In this document: in pieces, positions 1 to 11,500 of the stretch
Position numbering within the stretch: position 1 is the first letter of the stretch
Layout: each line of letters opens with the position of its first letter
Assembly: GCA_027604505.1 (NCBI GenBank)
Contig: JADIIX010000074.1
Span: 1 to 64,000, forward strand
Direction of reading: 5' to 3'
From: Gonapodya sp. JEL0774
Lineage: Eukaryota; Monoblepharomycota; Monoblepharidomycetes; Monoblepharidales; Gonapodyaceae
DNA length: 64,000 nt
The notes under the pieces: generated by a model
What the model was told of the DNA's origin: nothing
Seen by the model: the letters and a program-made list of their open reading frames with translations, nothing else
Database searches by the model: none
Program-made: the position numbers and the translations under genes

Positions 1-1
1 A

Positions 2-352
2 CCCGCAGAGGCCAAGGAGGTCCGCGAGATGGCGAAGATCGTAAGAGGGTTCGGGAGGTTCGTGGCGGGGGAGGGAGAGGGGGACTTGGGAGACTTGGCA
101 GACCAGCTCGAGGGGGCGGACGACGATGAGGACGTTGCGGCGGGGGGGACAGGTGGGCAGCGACAGAGAGCAACCCGGGCTCGTACTCGGCCGCGACCTG
201 TGGACTTGGACGCTAACTTGGTCCGCAACGTTTTGGAGTCGATCCGGGCGGGCGGTGTGGATGGTGGACCTGGGTATGGACTGTTGGGGAGGATGGGCGT
301 GAAGGTGGGCGTGGCAAGTGGGGTGGGCAAGAGGGGATGGGAGAAAAGGTAG
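2..352 (+). CDS. Ecdysoneless/SGT1 homologue, C-terminal end (5' truncated by window)
   Basis: The reading frame is open from base 2 and stops at 350-352, so this is the last 116 codons of a gene that starts upstream of the window. After an acidic linker and an Arg/Thr-rich stretch it contains DLDANLVRNVLESI and then GPGYGLLGRMGVK. This matches the conserved C-terminal block of Ecdysoneless (human ECD, fungal SGT1 family), where an invariant 'D-x-N-L-V-x-N-x-L-E-S' precedes a Gly-rich 'GPAxNLLxxMG' end. Family members are nuclear/cytoplasmic proteins linked to pre-mRNA splicing and transcription. The ATG at 29 is internal. The call rests only on this C-terminal block. Confidence 0.7.
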   Translation, partial: PAEAKEVREMAKIVRGFGRFVAGEGEGDLGDLADQLEGADDDEDVAAGGTGGQRQRATRARTRPRPVDLDANLVRNVLESIRAGGVDGGPGYGLLGRMGVKVGVASGVGKRGWEKR

Positions 353-653
353 GCCGAGGAGGTGCGACGTAGAGGGTGGGGATGGGGTGGGGGGCGAAAC
401 AGAAAGGGCAGGCAGGGTATGGGTGTGGTGTGCCTGGATCGGTTCTTGATCATTGGTGTTGAGATCATTGTGATGTACTAGTGAGTGACTATTCTTTGAA
501 TAGGGTAACGTTCACACGGGATAGTTGCATTGGCATGTATCGCACTCTGTATTCCCACTTCTAAGACCATTGAGTATTGTATGCAATGTGAGCGTGCATT
601 ATTACCACAAAAGCACGGTGCATTAACAGCACTATTCTCCCCACCACCTCCCG
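353..653. other. Intergenic gap between convergent genes
   Basis: Roughly 300 bases lie between the stop of the ECD homologue and the stop of the minus-strand transporter. I see no convincing gene, repeat or RNA here; it is presumably two facing 3' UTRs. Confidence 0.6.
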
Positions 654-3532
654 TCACACCTCTATGTCCTCGTCTACCGTCTTGGTGAGATCCGCGATCG
701 CCTCCTTCTTGAGGGGTTTGTGCCGTATAAACACCGCAAAGATGATCCCCAGCCCGACGATGGGTACACACACGATAAACGACCAATGCAGACCCTGCAC
801 GTTGGCGTGGATGTAGGCGGCGTTAAGCGAGGCCAGGGCGTCCACGGGGATGGACGAGATGTCCACGCGGGTGGACGAGTAGGCGGATTTGAGGAAGGCA
901 GCGTAGAGCTGGATTCGAAAAGGCGAGTGCAAAAGTGAATGGTAAGATGGGTATTGCGGGACGTGTAATGGGCTCCATCGACGAACCTGGATTTGGTCAG
1001 CACTCAGCTGAAACTGGATGGCACTCTTCGTCAAGCCATCCTGCAGCTGGGAGCTCAGAATGTTCGAGAACAGAGTGGAGAATACGGCGATTCCGATAAC
1101 GCTGGAGTGAGAGTGCGACCCGATCTTGAGTGATCTGAACCATTGCACGAAGCAGAAAGTGCACGAGCTTACGTACCCTCCAAGAAGACGGGAGAAGTTA
1201 GCGACAGTGCTGCTTGGGCCAATGAGCTGGCGAGTGTACAGGATCGTTCCTTGAGTCACACGATTTTGTCTTGTCTACATGGCTCGGCTCACCTTTGCAG
1301 GTGAGTTAATTTGCGCTGTCAGTTGTCCAGCGTTGACGATCAGACCCACACCACCGCCTATAGATTGAGGTGTCAACAGAATGACTCGGTTATGTTCATT
1401 CCCACAGTGTTTCGCAGAGGATTCCTTCAAGGAGATCGCACCCTCGAACACACGAGCAACCTACCAGCAAGAATCTGTGCGAATACCTCGATGGGCGTAC
1501 CCGAGTTTTCTTCCCACATGGAGAGCAGCCCAAGTCCGACAATAATAAGGACTAACCCGATGCTGGGAATGAAGTGGTAGTACCCTGTTTTGGTCGTGTA
1601 CAGTCCACAACCGATGGAAAAAACGATCAAGGCACACCTTCATAACGAGGAAAGTTTGCAAAGTCTATATGAGCGATTGCAGCGTCCCGCGGAAACAGAA
1701 CTGTACCCACGTGAGTGACATGTTATTGAGACCACTGTCGGTGGCGGACAATCCCCGAACAGTTTGGAAGTAAACCTAAAACAATTTCAACTACTGAGCA
1801 CGAAGTATGACATCCGACGCTGACAATAAGGAGGGCTCTCACGGGAATAAAGTAGGATAGGGCGTACATTGCCCAGCCAGCTGGAGAACAACCATCCAGG
1901 AGCATGAGCGGGGAGCTCAGATACACTCGCTTCGCGACACTAGCAACTCACAAAAGAAGAGAGACATGTTTGCAGCGACGTAATTCCAACTCTTAAAGAG
2001 CTCGAGAGGGATGATGGGCTCCACCGCTTTGGTTTCCCACCACACAAACATGGCCAAGAGTACGATCGCGCATACGATGCAACCAAGAACCTGACCACTC
2101 GCCCACGAGTACTCGACGCCTCCCCATGAAAGTGCCAAGAGCAACAGCGTCATTGCGATGGTAAGTAGCGACAAACCAAGGTAATCAACACGCTTGATCT
2201 GATCCCGCAGTGAACCACGAGGGGGAGGCAACGTCAAGCCAAAAACGCAGCCCAAAAGAGCAACGGCGCCGATGGGGAGGCAAATGTAGAATCCCCATCG
2301 CCAGTTGAGGTAATCGTTGAGAAGTCCACCAATGAGAGGCTTTCAACAGGTGCAGGTGGTGAGAGGTTGTATTCTCTCAGCACGATGAGCAACACACTCA
2401 CACCGACTGCTGCAGCTAAACCACTCAATGCACCCATCAACCCCATGTACTTTCCCATTTCCGCTTGTGGAACTTAAATTTCAAGATCTATGAGCGAGGG
2501 AAGCCACGACCAGGTCCTTTCAAACAACCACCACGTACCGATTTCTCCAATAACAACAAATGCCATAGAAATGATTGCCCCACCACCGATTCCTTGCATG
2601 ACTCTGCCAACAATTAACATGACCATGGATGTGGACACCCCACACACAGCAGTGAATATAAGAAACTCGACGACAGAAATTAGGATTATGTTCTTGCGCC
2701 CAAAAATGTCGGAGAGGGAGCCCCAGGCGGGGGCAAGGGCTGTGCCTGTCAAAGAAAGTGAAAATTGTGGACGCGGAATAACCATAGGTTTCTGTTTTCT
2801 TACTCGTTAGAAGATAGCCTGTTCCGACCCAAGAGTAGTTGGATTCTCCGTTTAGGTCTCGCGAAATGGTGGGAAGCATTGTCGCTAAAAACAAGGCAGC
2901 AACAGTAAGCGAATCGATGCAAATGCGCGAGTGACCGGCAACAGCATCTACAATGTTACACACCAACAAGTGTGGAGCTAAGGCTTGACAAAATCTGCAG
3001 AGCAGGTGAAGAGAGGTGACTGAGTGGTTGCACGGGCTTGTGATCACTGGGAAGGGGAGCCTACCACTAAATGTTTGGGAAATTGAGAGAGTAGAGGGGC
3101 CCAGGAAACGCATTAATGTCCAAAGTAGGGTAATCTCTCGGAATCCAATGGTCTCTAGCGTGTTGTTGGTCTAACTCCGAGCTGTCACAGCCAAACAATC
3201 CGCACACGCCTTATCAAAGTTGAACCGAATCGTCCGCATCACACCGAAATACCAAGCAAATCGAAAAACTTCGAGCGAGCCAATTCTCTTCCGCACCCCG
3301 TTTCGTGTGCCCCCCAGCAGTTCCTATTGCGACCATTTTGACACTTACGAGCAAGACTCATAGAGACGACAGAGATAGAGATTGCATTGTTGTTCCGCTT
3401 TGCTTTTCCCGGAGTTGTTTCGTTTATCTGCTTCTTGCCATTGAGACTTGCATCTGCATGATCTGGGTTGATGGGGAGCTCTCCGAGTATTTCCGCGGTG
3501 CCTGGAGCCACCACGCCTTTTTCGTCACCCAT
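654..3532 (-). CDS. Major facilitator superfamily drug transporter, DHA2 (14-TM) type
   Basis: Plasma-membrane or vacuolar proton antiporter of the DHA2 multidrug class, split by many introns. Exon 1 (3349-3532) starts with ATG and encodes a hydrophilic N-terminus ending at a GTAAGT donor. Joining the exon just above 2950 to the one below 2905 gives LSSLSSTLVATMLPTISRDL, the TM1/motif D1 region of DHA2 carriers, followed by SWVGTGYLLT. Further on are PAWGSLSDIFGRKNII (motif A, loop 2-3), GRVMQGIGGGAII (TM4, motif B/C-like), the late-helix exon LLALSWGGVEYSW, then NFSRLLGG and GIAVFSTLFSNIL near the end. The tail is short and charged. The usual Asp of motif D1 (LDxTIV) is Ser here. Substrate cannot be predicted. 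Confidence 0.88.
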
Positions 3533-4004
3533 ACTTCACGGATTTCAGACTGTACCAAGATCAAGAAGCTTGAAGTAGGCGTTTCAGTCGATGCTTGTTA
3601 TTGTTATATGATGTTTCCTCTGGTGGACCACGGCGGCAGAGGGGGGACGACATAGTGCGGGAGTACTCGTTTCCCCGCGATGCCCACAAGGTAACACCCG
3701 GGTTTACAAATTCGACAACGACTTGATCAAGTGATGCCATGGTCATTTAACGGCCAAATCGTTGTTGGACACGTTGGCCGTGGGGAAATAGAGAGTTCTT
3801 TGGCTCCCTTTATACCAACACATCCTGAGATTATTTGCCTGCTGAGTTCTCAGGATCCCAGTTTGAGGACGGATTTTTCGAAAACTCCGTTCAAGACTCC
3901 CCATGCAATTTATGTAGTTTTTATGCTGCTTTTCAAGAAGCGCAATGTTGGTGCAATTTATTCGCAAAAATGCAGAGGGACCAGGAGTCGCATATGCTTC
4001 AATC
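3533..4004. promoter_or_regulatory. Divergent intergenic region between the MFS transporter and the glycosyltransferase-like gene
   Basis: About 470 bases separate the two divergent start codons (3532 on minus, 4005 on plus). Both promoters should lie here. I see no clear TATA box, operator-like palindrome or conserved ORF. An in-frame ATG at 3945 could extend the downstream protein by 20 residues. Confidence 0.45.
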
Positions 4005-5469
4005 ATGCCCCAAGCAACGTCACGCGCCGGTGCACAGCAACGACGGGAGATTATCGCCAGTTTAGCCACTATCGCCCTAGCCTGCATTTGGGCATCGCTG
4101 GTCAGTGTCGGGATTGGGGTGGAGACTTTATTCCTACACAAACAGTCCAAACGGTTCCCGCGTTCACCGCTGGATGGGAATCAAAATAGCGTCTGTCGTG
4201 AGTCTACTTTTTGATGCTTTCAGATTTTCAAACGGCGGGGGTGGGTCGACCCTGGAATATGCCTTCAACATGTTCTTGTAAACTCGAAAAGCTCTCCATC
4301 TTGCCGTGGTGATTCCATTCACCGAGCACGACGCATCCCTTCTTATCTCCTCCATTCGTACCGTATGGTCGAAACATTCTCCTTGCCACGCTGCGCAGCA
4401 GCTTCCCCTCGAGGTCGAGAGGCAGTCTGGGTATTCTCATGCGCGTCAAATGCTCACCGGAGAAGTCCAGAACAACGTGGACCTCATCTTCTATTTCCAC
4501 ACTGATATCCTTCACGGATTAAATGCCGGATTGGCTACGAAACTTCGAGCCACGCTCGCAACGGCAAATGCCACAAGATGCTTTCGAACCATCAAGTTTA
4601 TGAATGCACGGTTGTCACCGAGTGAAGATGCCTATCCCATGGGTCCAAGCAACATGTTTTTCAAATTGTGGAATCTTCGTGCGATGACTGAAGGTTACGA
4701 CTGGATGTACTACATGGAGCCTGACAATCGTCCTTGCAGAAGTGGTTGGTTGGAAGCTCTCTGTTTGGAAGCGTGGAGAAATAGCGGCACTGGCTTGCCA
4801 GAACATGACACTGACGGCGCTGCAAGAATTGAGGAACTCGAGATGGAAGAAAAAAAGGAAACCGTTAACGAACAAGAAAGCGATTCGATGATGTCGCATT
4901 CTCAAAGAAACAGTCAAGCGGTCAATGAGGAGACGAAATATGACGAGGACGTAGAGGTCATCGAGGATGCAACAGGGTTCATTCCTTGCCCTCCCGAAAC
5001 CGTAGAGGACAAGGTGTACAAATGGCACATGGAAGGACCACCAAAACCTTCGTCCACTGCACAATCAGAATCTGGGCAACCTGCAGGCATAGTCTCTCCA
5101 ACCAAGTGGATGCTTGGATCGATTCTCCGGCCGCACACTGAGCCGTTCCCTCTGTACACATTCGCTGACCATATCAACGGAAATGCGCTCTACCGCATTT
5201 CATCCGCACCATTCAAATCGTTCATCCGGGTTGTCGAACTGATGCTCAGACGTCGTCCTCAAGCATACATCGAGTCATACGACATCGCCATTTATTTGGT
5301 CGCGCGAGACCGAAAAGTGACACCGTGGGAATCATATGCGCGTATTGTTGGGCGGTTCGGGTACACGGACGTAATCCAAAATTGGTATCGTACTGAACTG
5401 AACGCGACGGAGCTTTGTGCGAGGGAGAGGACTACCTATTTACTACACGGGAGGGAGCTGGTGTTTTAG
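4005..5469 (+). CDS. Putative type II membrane glycosyltransferase-like protein
   Basis: Two exons, 4005-4197 and 4292-5469, joined in phase (GTGAGT donor, AG acceptor), give about 456 residues. The start at 4005 was chosen because it places a single signal-anchor segment (ATIALACIWASLVSVGIGV) near the N-terminus; an in-frame ATG at 3945 is the alternative. The junction restores LHLAVVIPFTEHDASLL, typical of the first strand of a nucleotide-sugar transferase fold. Later blocks are YDWMYYMEPDNRPCRSGWLE (acceptor/donor-site-like, Asp-containing) and FADHINGNALYRI. An acidic, Glu/Ser-rich insertion of about 90 residues separates these two blocks. The protein probably acts in the Golgi lumen. I recognise the fold-like motifs but not a named CAZy family, so specificity is unknown. 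Confidence 0.55.
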
Positions 5470-5698
5470 AATCGAGTGACAGGCCTGATTTCGTACTCTC
5501 CAGAGAGATAATGGGTTCGTGGAACTCTGGGAAGATCTGAGTTCAAAACATGCCGGTAAAGTACGATTGCAGTCAATACATGAGAAAAATGAACTCAAAC
5601 TGCTCAACTTCGAACAATGGTAAGAAATGGTACATGGTTGCAAAGAACTTGTGCGTGCCATTTACGCACATAACCAAGTTGGGTTGGTTCCCCCCTCC

Positions 5699-8067
5699 CT
5701 ATGAAGTTGCACCGCCATTGTTATCAGCTCCAATTTTTTTTCTGGTCCGGCTCGCCACCCCCATATCAACTCCTTCATCTTCCTTACCATCGACTGTCTC
5801 TTGCGTTCTCGAGGACGCCGACCTCTTCACTCCACGACGAACAGAGCTGTGCGAACCAGCAGTGCTCGAGTTCCCAGTCGAATCAGTCTCAAATCTTAGT
5901 CCGATTGTGTAGTCTGTACCACTTTCCTCGGTGCTCGCACCTCTATGCGACCATCCCCGGCGAAGCTTGTGACTGCCGGGATGATCCACCGGGGAGGAGT
6001 TGTGCCGGTCCACATTTTCGATTTCCGTCAAATTCTCCTTTTCCGGTGTGGTGGTCTCTGTAGGAATGCGCGATGTGATGCGCTCGTCAAATTCTTCTTC
6101 CGACGCCAGAAGAAGAGAAGCACCAAAAATGACGGGAGCATGAGACTGGGAGTCACTTCTCGGGTGCGGTGAATTGTTCGTGGGGTATATGCCGTCAGAG
6201 GGAGGTGGTTCTGTATGCCTTGTGGCATAGGAGGTGGAGCTCATGGAGCGGGGACCTTCGTTTAAGCGTACCACTTCAATATCATCGCACGCACATGGTT
6301 TCGCTTTTTCATTACACTCACCTCGTCTTGGCTTTCTGCTGGACTGTGGCAGCTTGTTATCGTCTGGAATAGCTTCTTCTTCGATCGTCCCAGTACTAAG
6401 CCGACTTTTTCCATTTCCAGAAAGTTTCCTGGTTCCATCCACGATTTCTCCCCGTTCTTCGATCACCACCTCAACATCCATCATTCGTCTTCGAGATGAA
6501 CCCAGCTTCCTCTCTTTAGCTCCATTCACATGGTGTGAAATTGATCCGGGGCCTACACCTTTCCGTGGTGCTCCTCCTGTGATATCGGATCCTCCCACAT
6601 TTTCCAAAACAGAGTCCGCTACTACTGATGAGACAGCAGGGCTAGTGCGCAGAGCAGTATTGAGGCTAGATAGTGGTTCCTCCAACAACACTGCGTTCTG
6701 CGCGGAACTTGGTCGTGAGTGATCTGAAAGTGCCGACCCAGACGGTAAAGATGACGGTAAAGTCAGAGTGCTCATCGAGGGGGGAGCAGCTGCATCGGAT
6801 TCAACGTTCTTATCGAAGAGAAGTAACGAGCCATCCTCGGAACACTGCTGAGGAAGCGTGAGAGATGGTTGGGGAGTTCGTACTTTGGGGAGGGCGGACG
6901 AGCGCGATAGCCTCCGGATGGTATCTGCAGTTCACGGCAGGCGAACAATCTGTAATCACGTGATCAATCCGAGTCGCTTTTCTGTGACCCTTACCCATCA
7001 ACTCGACTTCTGTTGCAACACCCTTGATGCCTTTCGTCAGCTCGAGCAATCGCCACGCGGTATCTGCCATATCAAGAATTCGAATGGTACCCTCTGGTAG
7101 TCCACGCTCCGAGGTTATCGGTGGAGGCAGGCTGGGCCACTGACGTGGGGAGGGAGGGGATATTGGAGTTGACGCTCCCGAGAATGAAGGGGTCAGATAC
7201 ACTGGCCGCTTTTGGAGTGCTGAAGTATAACAATCGACACCAGGTGAAGTTGCAATTCAGCAGTCAAAGGACCATTGGGATAATCACATTGGGTCAGTTT
7301 GATGGTTTCGACGACGTCCCTGGGGATGTACTCTTTCCAGCGCACTCCGGACTCCTTCACTGATGAGCCCATAGTGTCGCTATCGCTCTCGCCGAATTCG
7401 ACCAGGTCCAATCTCCCGTCTGCTTCGAAGTTGCACCGTAGGGCTCCCGCTAACCGTAGGAGACGTCCATCGTCGTACAGAAGAGTGCAAACGGCCTCTC
7501 CACAACAGAAAATTGTTCGTCCACTTTCGAGAACTCGTTCATTGAAATTTGGTGGGATGTGGAGCGCAGTTGAAAGCAACTTCGCCGATTGGGGGTGTGT
7601 ACACAATGAGTGGAAAAATCGGGGCAAAGATAATCGTCCGATTGCTGAAAATATCAGTTGATTAAGCTGATATTTCATGATACTGATTGATAAGTCTGAT
7701 TCGAAACACGCACCAAAATGTGTTTTGAGCGATTGAGGGGCTTCGAAAGGTGAAGATTTCTTGGTGAGCGTGAGTCGAAGGATTGCGGCTTCAGTGAAGA
7801 AGCCTCCAGTGACACGATGCCAATAAGCGATTTCGGTCGTCTAAGTTCGATATTGAAAAAGGAGTCAAATCAGGTGGATACTGGGAAACTTTCTGATCGG
7901 AACTCGACATTCGGTTGGACACACACTTCATAAGTGGCCGAAAAGAGCTCCGTAAGAGAGAGGAGAAGCTGAAGGACACGACCTGACCGTTTATTGCTTA
8001 GATGTGAAGGAGGCGAACTGCAGCCTCGGCGAGCTCCCGCATCGTCCCTCGCATCCTCTTCCTCCAT
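5699..8067 (-). CDS. LIM-binding-domain (LDB1/SEUSS/Adn1-like) transcriptional regulator
   Basis: Minus-strand multi-exon gene; the likely start is the ATG at 8067 (MEEEDARDDAGARRG...). The N-terminal half matches the fungal LIM_bind domain: VLQLLLSLTELFSA, then HWHRVTGGFFTEAAILRLTL (exon around 7742-7822), then GRTIFCCGEAVCTLLYDDGR and LAGALRCNFEADGRLDLVEF (within 7193-7678), and a PP-rich downstream part with ILDMADTAWRLLELTKGIKG. LIM_bind proteins are nuclear adaptors that homodimerise and bridge LIM or other transcription factors to chromatin regulators; fungal relatives control adhesion and filamentous growth. The last exon (from about 6850 down to 5699) is a long Ser/Thr/Arg-rich low-complexity tail of about 370 residues with no recognised domain, and is the least certain part. 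Confidence 0.7.
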
Positions 8068-8536
8068 TCGGCTGGGAGTATGTGACCGCGATACCGCGGT
8101 CTGGAAGATGATTCAGATATCCTACACGGGATCGGGATCTTCCACGAGATGGGGAGATTGGTTCATTTCTCTTTGAAGATTTGCTTTCTGGATTGTGACG
8201 GTCCAAAACTTAACGTACATCAATTCACATCAATTCACACAAGTGATTCTTTGTGCAAAAATGTGAATCGATTTTACCAATGCCAGTGAGCGAAGGGAGA
8301 ATCTTGGCTGAAAGTAGGTTCGTCCGTGAGGTCCGCCCTTCGCTTGGTGAAGTATATTAACATTTAAGAAACAAATTAACTGAATGTCCATTCATCGTAA
8401 GTGAATAAACGATTGAGCTAATATTGTTTTCGTGATGATGGCTCGTTGTTAGTGCCGGTGTGGTCCTGTCCACCACACCCACGCACAATATAAGGAATCA
8501 AATGCAGTTGCTCCCCTCTTCAAATTCGAACTGACA
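8068..8536. promoter_or_regulatory. Divergent promoter region between LIM-binding gene and VPS41
   Basis: About 470 bases between divergent starts. Near 8218-8237 a 10-bp unit (CATCAATTCA) is directly repeated without a gap, and related TTCACA/TGTGAA half-sites follow near 8236 and 8260. An AT-rich stretch runs from about 8350 to 8430. These could be factor-binding sites, but nothing here identifies a specific regulator. Confidence 0.35.
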
Positions 8537-11500
8537 ATGGAAGCTCTTGAGCCAGAAGGCGGGCCTTTGACGATGGATTCTATCAATGAGCTTGTGGAGG
8601 ACTCTATTTCAGTCTCGAAGTCTGGGGGAGCGCTCGACCACGGAAGCCGAGTTTCGTCACCCTCCTCGCCAATGCCGACGCCATTTCGTTCACGAAGCGT
8701 GTCTACTCGCTTTTCTCGAACGGTAACTCTGCCTGGCCCCGATGCAATAGAATCTCATCCTCCCATACCGATCAGTACTGCACTGCAATCAGCAACCAAT
8801 CCCATGAGCTCTGTCTCCGATTCCTCTCCTAATATTTTTGTCTCTGCGATTGATGCTTCCTCCGTTCATATACCGCCCCCCCCCGCACCCCCCGGTCCGA
8901 CTGCGCCAGTGGCAACTCCGGCTGGTTCAACTTCCCCCACTCTACCGCGGCCTGAGTACCCGGACCTCGTTGTACAACATAACCACATTCAAATCAAGCG
9001 AACAAAGTCACGCCGTGCGACTGCTAACAGTCTCACGTATGCTTCTCTCGCTCCACTTGGTCTGGTTACCGAATCCAGCTCGCCACAGGAGGTGCCTCCG
9101 TCGGTAGATGATCACACGGACGTTGATGCCCCCGCAAGCACGTATCGACAGACTCACGCTGATGACGATTTGGAAATTGCTGACTTTCCAGAAGCTTCAG
9201 TCCCTACCTATTTTCCTGACTCAACCGGCATCCAGAATGCAGCTGCGTTCTCTGACCTCGACCCGGCTTCCGGGACACCTTCAGGAGAAGTTATGTCGAG
9301 CCCGCCTGCGGATCCGGCTGATCGGGATGAGGTTCGTCCTGACCGACTTCAAGACCGAGACGTGGACGATCATGATGAGGATGATGAAGAGGAAAATGAT
9401 GATGAAGGTTCCGTAACGGACTCTATCCTCGATGCCCTTCAGCAATCTTCTGAGAGTGGATCCGAAGATTTGGACGATCAAGAACCGCGTCTCAAGTATC
9501 ACAGGCTCGGAGGTGCCCTTAGTGGGTTATTGAAGAAGGACATGGTCAGCTGCATGGCCGTGTCAGATAAGTTTGTGGTGAGTGGTGTACATTGGATTTA
9601 TGTGCCGAATAATCTCTTATTGGTTGGCATGTTGACCATGAAAACGCGGGGTGTAACAGGCTCTCGGGACCCATTGGGGCTCCGTACACATTCTGGATCC
9701 CTCTGGGAATGCCATCAAACACTTTTCTTGTCACACTGCGACCGTGAACGAAATTTCCCTTGATCGTGCGATGGAGTTCGTCGCGTCAGCATCGGATGAC
9801 GGTCGTGTCGTGGTCAATTCTCTCTATGCTGCCGAAACTACGCCGCTGGTTTTCAAACGGCCTATAAAAGCAGTCGCTATCGAACCGAACTTTGCAAAAT
9901 CCACAGTACGTCAAGTGTTGTCGGGTGGCATGGCTGAACAGGTAAACCTCTCAGGGAAGGGATGGTTTGGGAACTCTACGGTGGTCGTGCACCAAGGAGA
10001 AGGCCCGATATATACTGTAAAATGGAATGTTTACATGGCATGGGCAAACGATCAAGTGAGTCTGCAACCCGTAACATATCGACAGGTTCTCAAGCACATT
10101 GTAATCGTGGAACTCTCCCCGACAGGGCATCCGAGTCCATGATCCCCGCAAATCCGCCGACCGAGGCCTTCTCTTGCGCCCTGAGAACTCACCTAGACCG
10201 GATCTTTTCCGCTGCAACTTGATGTGGAAATCTGACAACGAGTTGTTAGTTGGTTGGGCCGATGCAGTTACCGTCGCCAGAGTTCCAGAAGGACCCGGCT
10301 CAGAGGGTGACAAGAAGATCGAGATCATTCACTCGTATGTGTGCATCGTTGGGATATTTTCGTGCTTTGAGTCATAGAATGTCGATACCCACCTGGTCAA
10401 CGCTAGATTCCGCACGGAGTACGTTATATGCGGGATTGCGCCCCTACTTTCGACAACTACTTCAGATCCACCCTTGCTTGTTCTTTTGGCATACCGTATC
10501 GATAAATCTGAGCTTGCGACTGTCGATTCTATAATGGACCCGTCCGCCGAGTCTTCGCTAATCGGCAAGACCAGGAGAAAGTTGGCGAAGCCGCCAGAGG
10601 TAAGAGTGGTGGAGCTGGATGGGGAAGAAGTTGCCAACGACGGTTTGAGTGTCCACGGGTACGAGTACTATCAGGCAAACGACTATCGTTTGGGTGATTA
10701 TGATTTGGACTTCTCAGAACCAACCCGCTCCATTCTAATGCCTGTTGTTTCATGTAGATTTTCTCCCTTCTGAGTCTACTTACTACCTCTTGTCTCCAAA
10801 AGACGTTGTAATGGCTCGCCCTCGTGACTTGTCAGACCATATCGAATGGCTGCTTGAGCGTCAACGATACGAAGAAGCTTTGGCTGCTGCTGAAGCGGCG
10901 GGTGAAGAATATAGTGGTCGTGTAGCGGTTCACGACATAGTTGATATTGGGCAGAAGTATCTCGGAACACTAACCGCAGATGGTGAGAGCAACTGCTTTA
11001 TTCGTGCATTTATATTGCATCTCTTGACTAAACAGAGCGATTATGGGTCGAATGTACATTTGGCAGGTCGCTATGCCGAAGCTGCCGCTGCGTGCCCCAA
11101 AATTCTCAGGTCCGACACAGCTCTGTGGGAGAAGTGGGTTTACACATTCCGAGATTCCAAGCAGTTACCTGCTCTCGTACCATTTCTGCCGACTGGGACT
11201 CCGCAACTGCGTGCACAAGTTTATGAGATGGTATTGGTTCAGTTGCTGGCAAGGGATTACATGGTACGCTCGCGTAGGAAAAGAATGCACTCAGTGTGAA
11301 GTGAACGTTGAAGTTTTTCGCACGTCAGATTTTCTTGGAGACAGTTCGGAAGTGGCCGGCTACTCTCTACAACGTGCAAGCAATCATTGCCGCGGCTGAA
11401 GAACGGCGCCATGAGGTGTCTCCACCTAGTGACGTGCTCATCCTTCAAGCATTGGCGCATCTCTATGCTGCCAACAAGAGCTATGACATGTCTTTCTACT

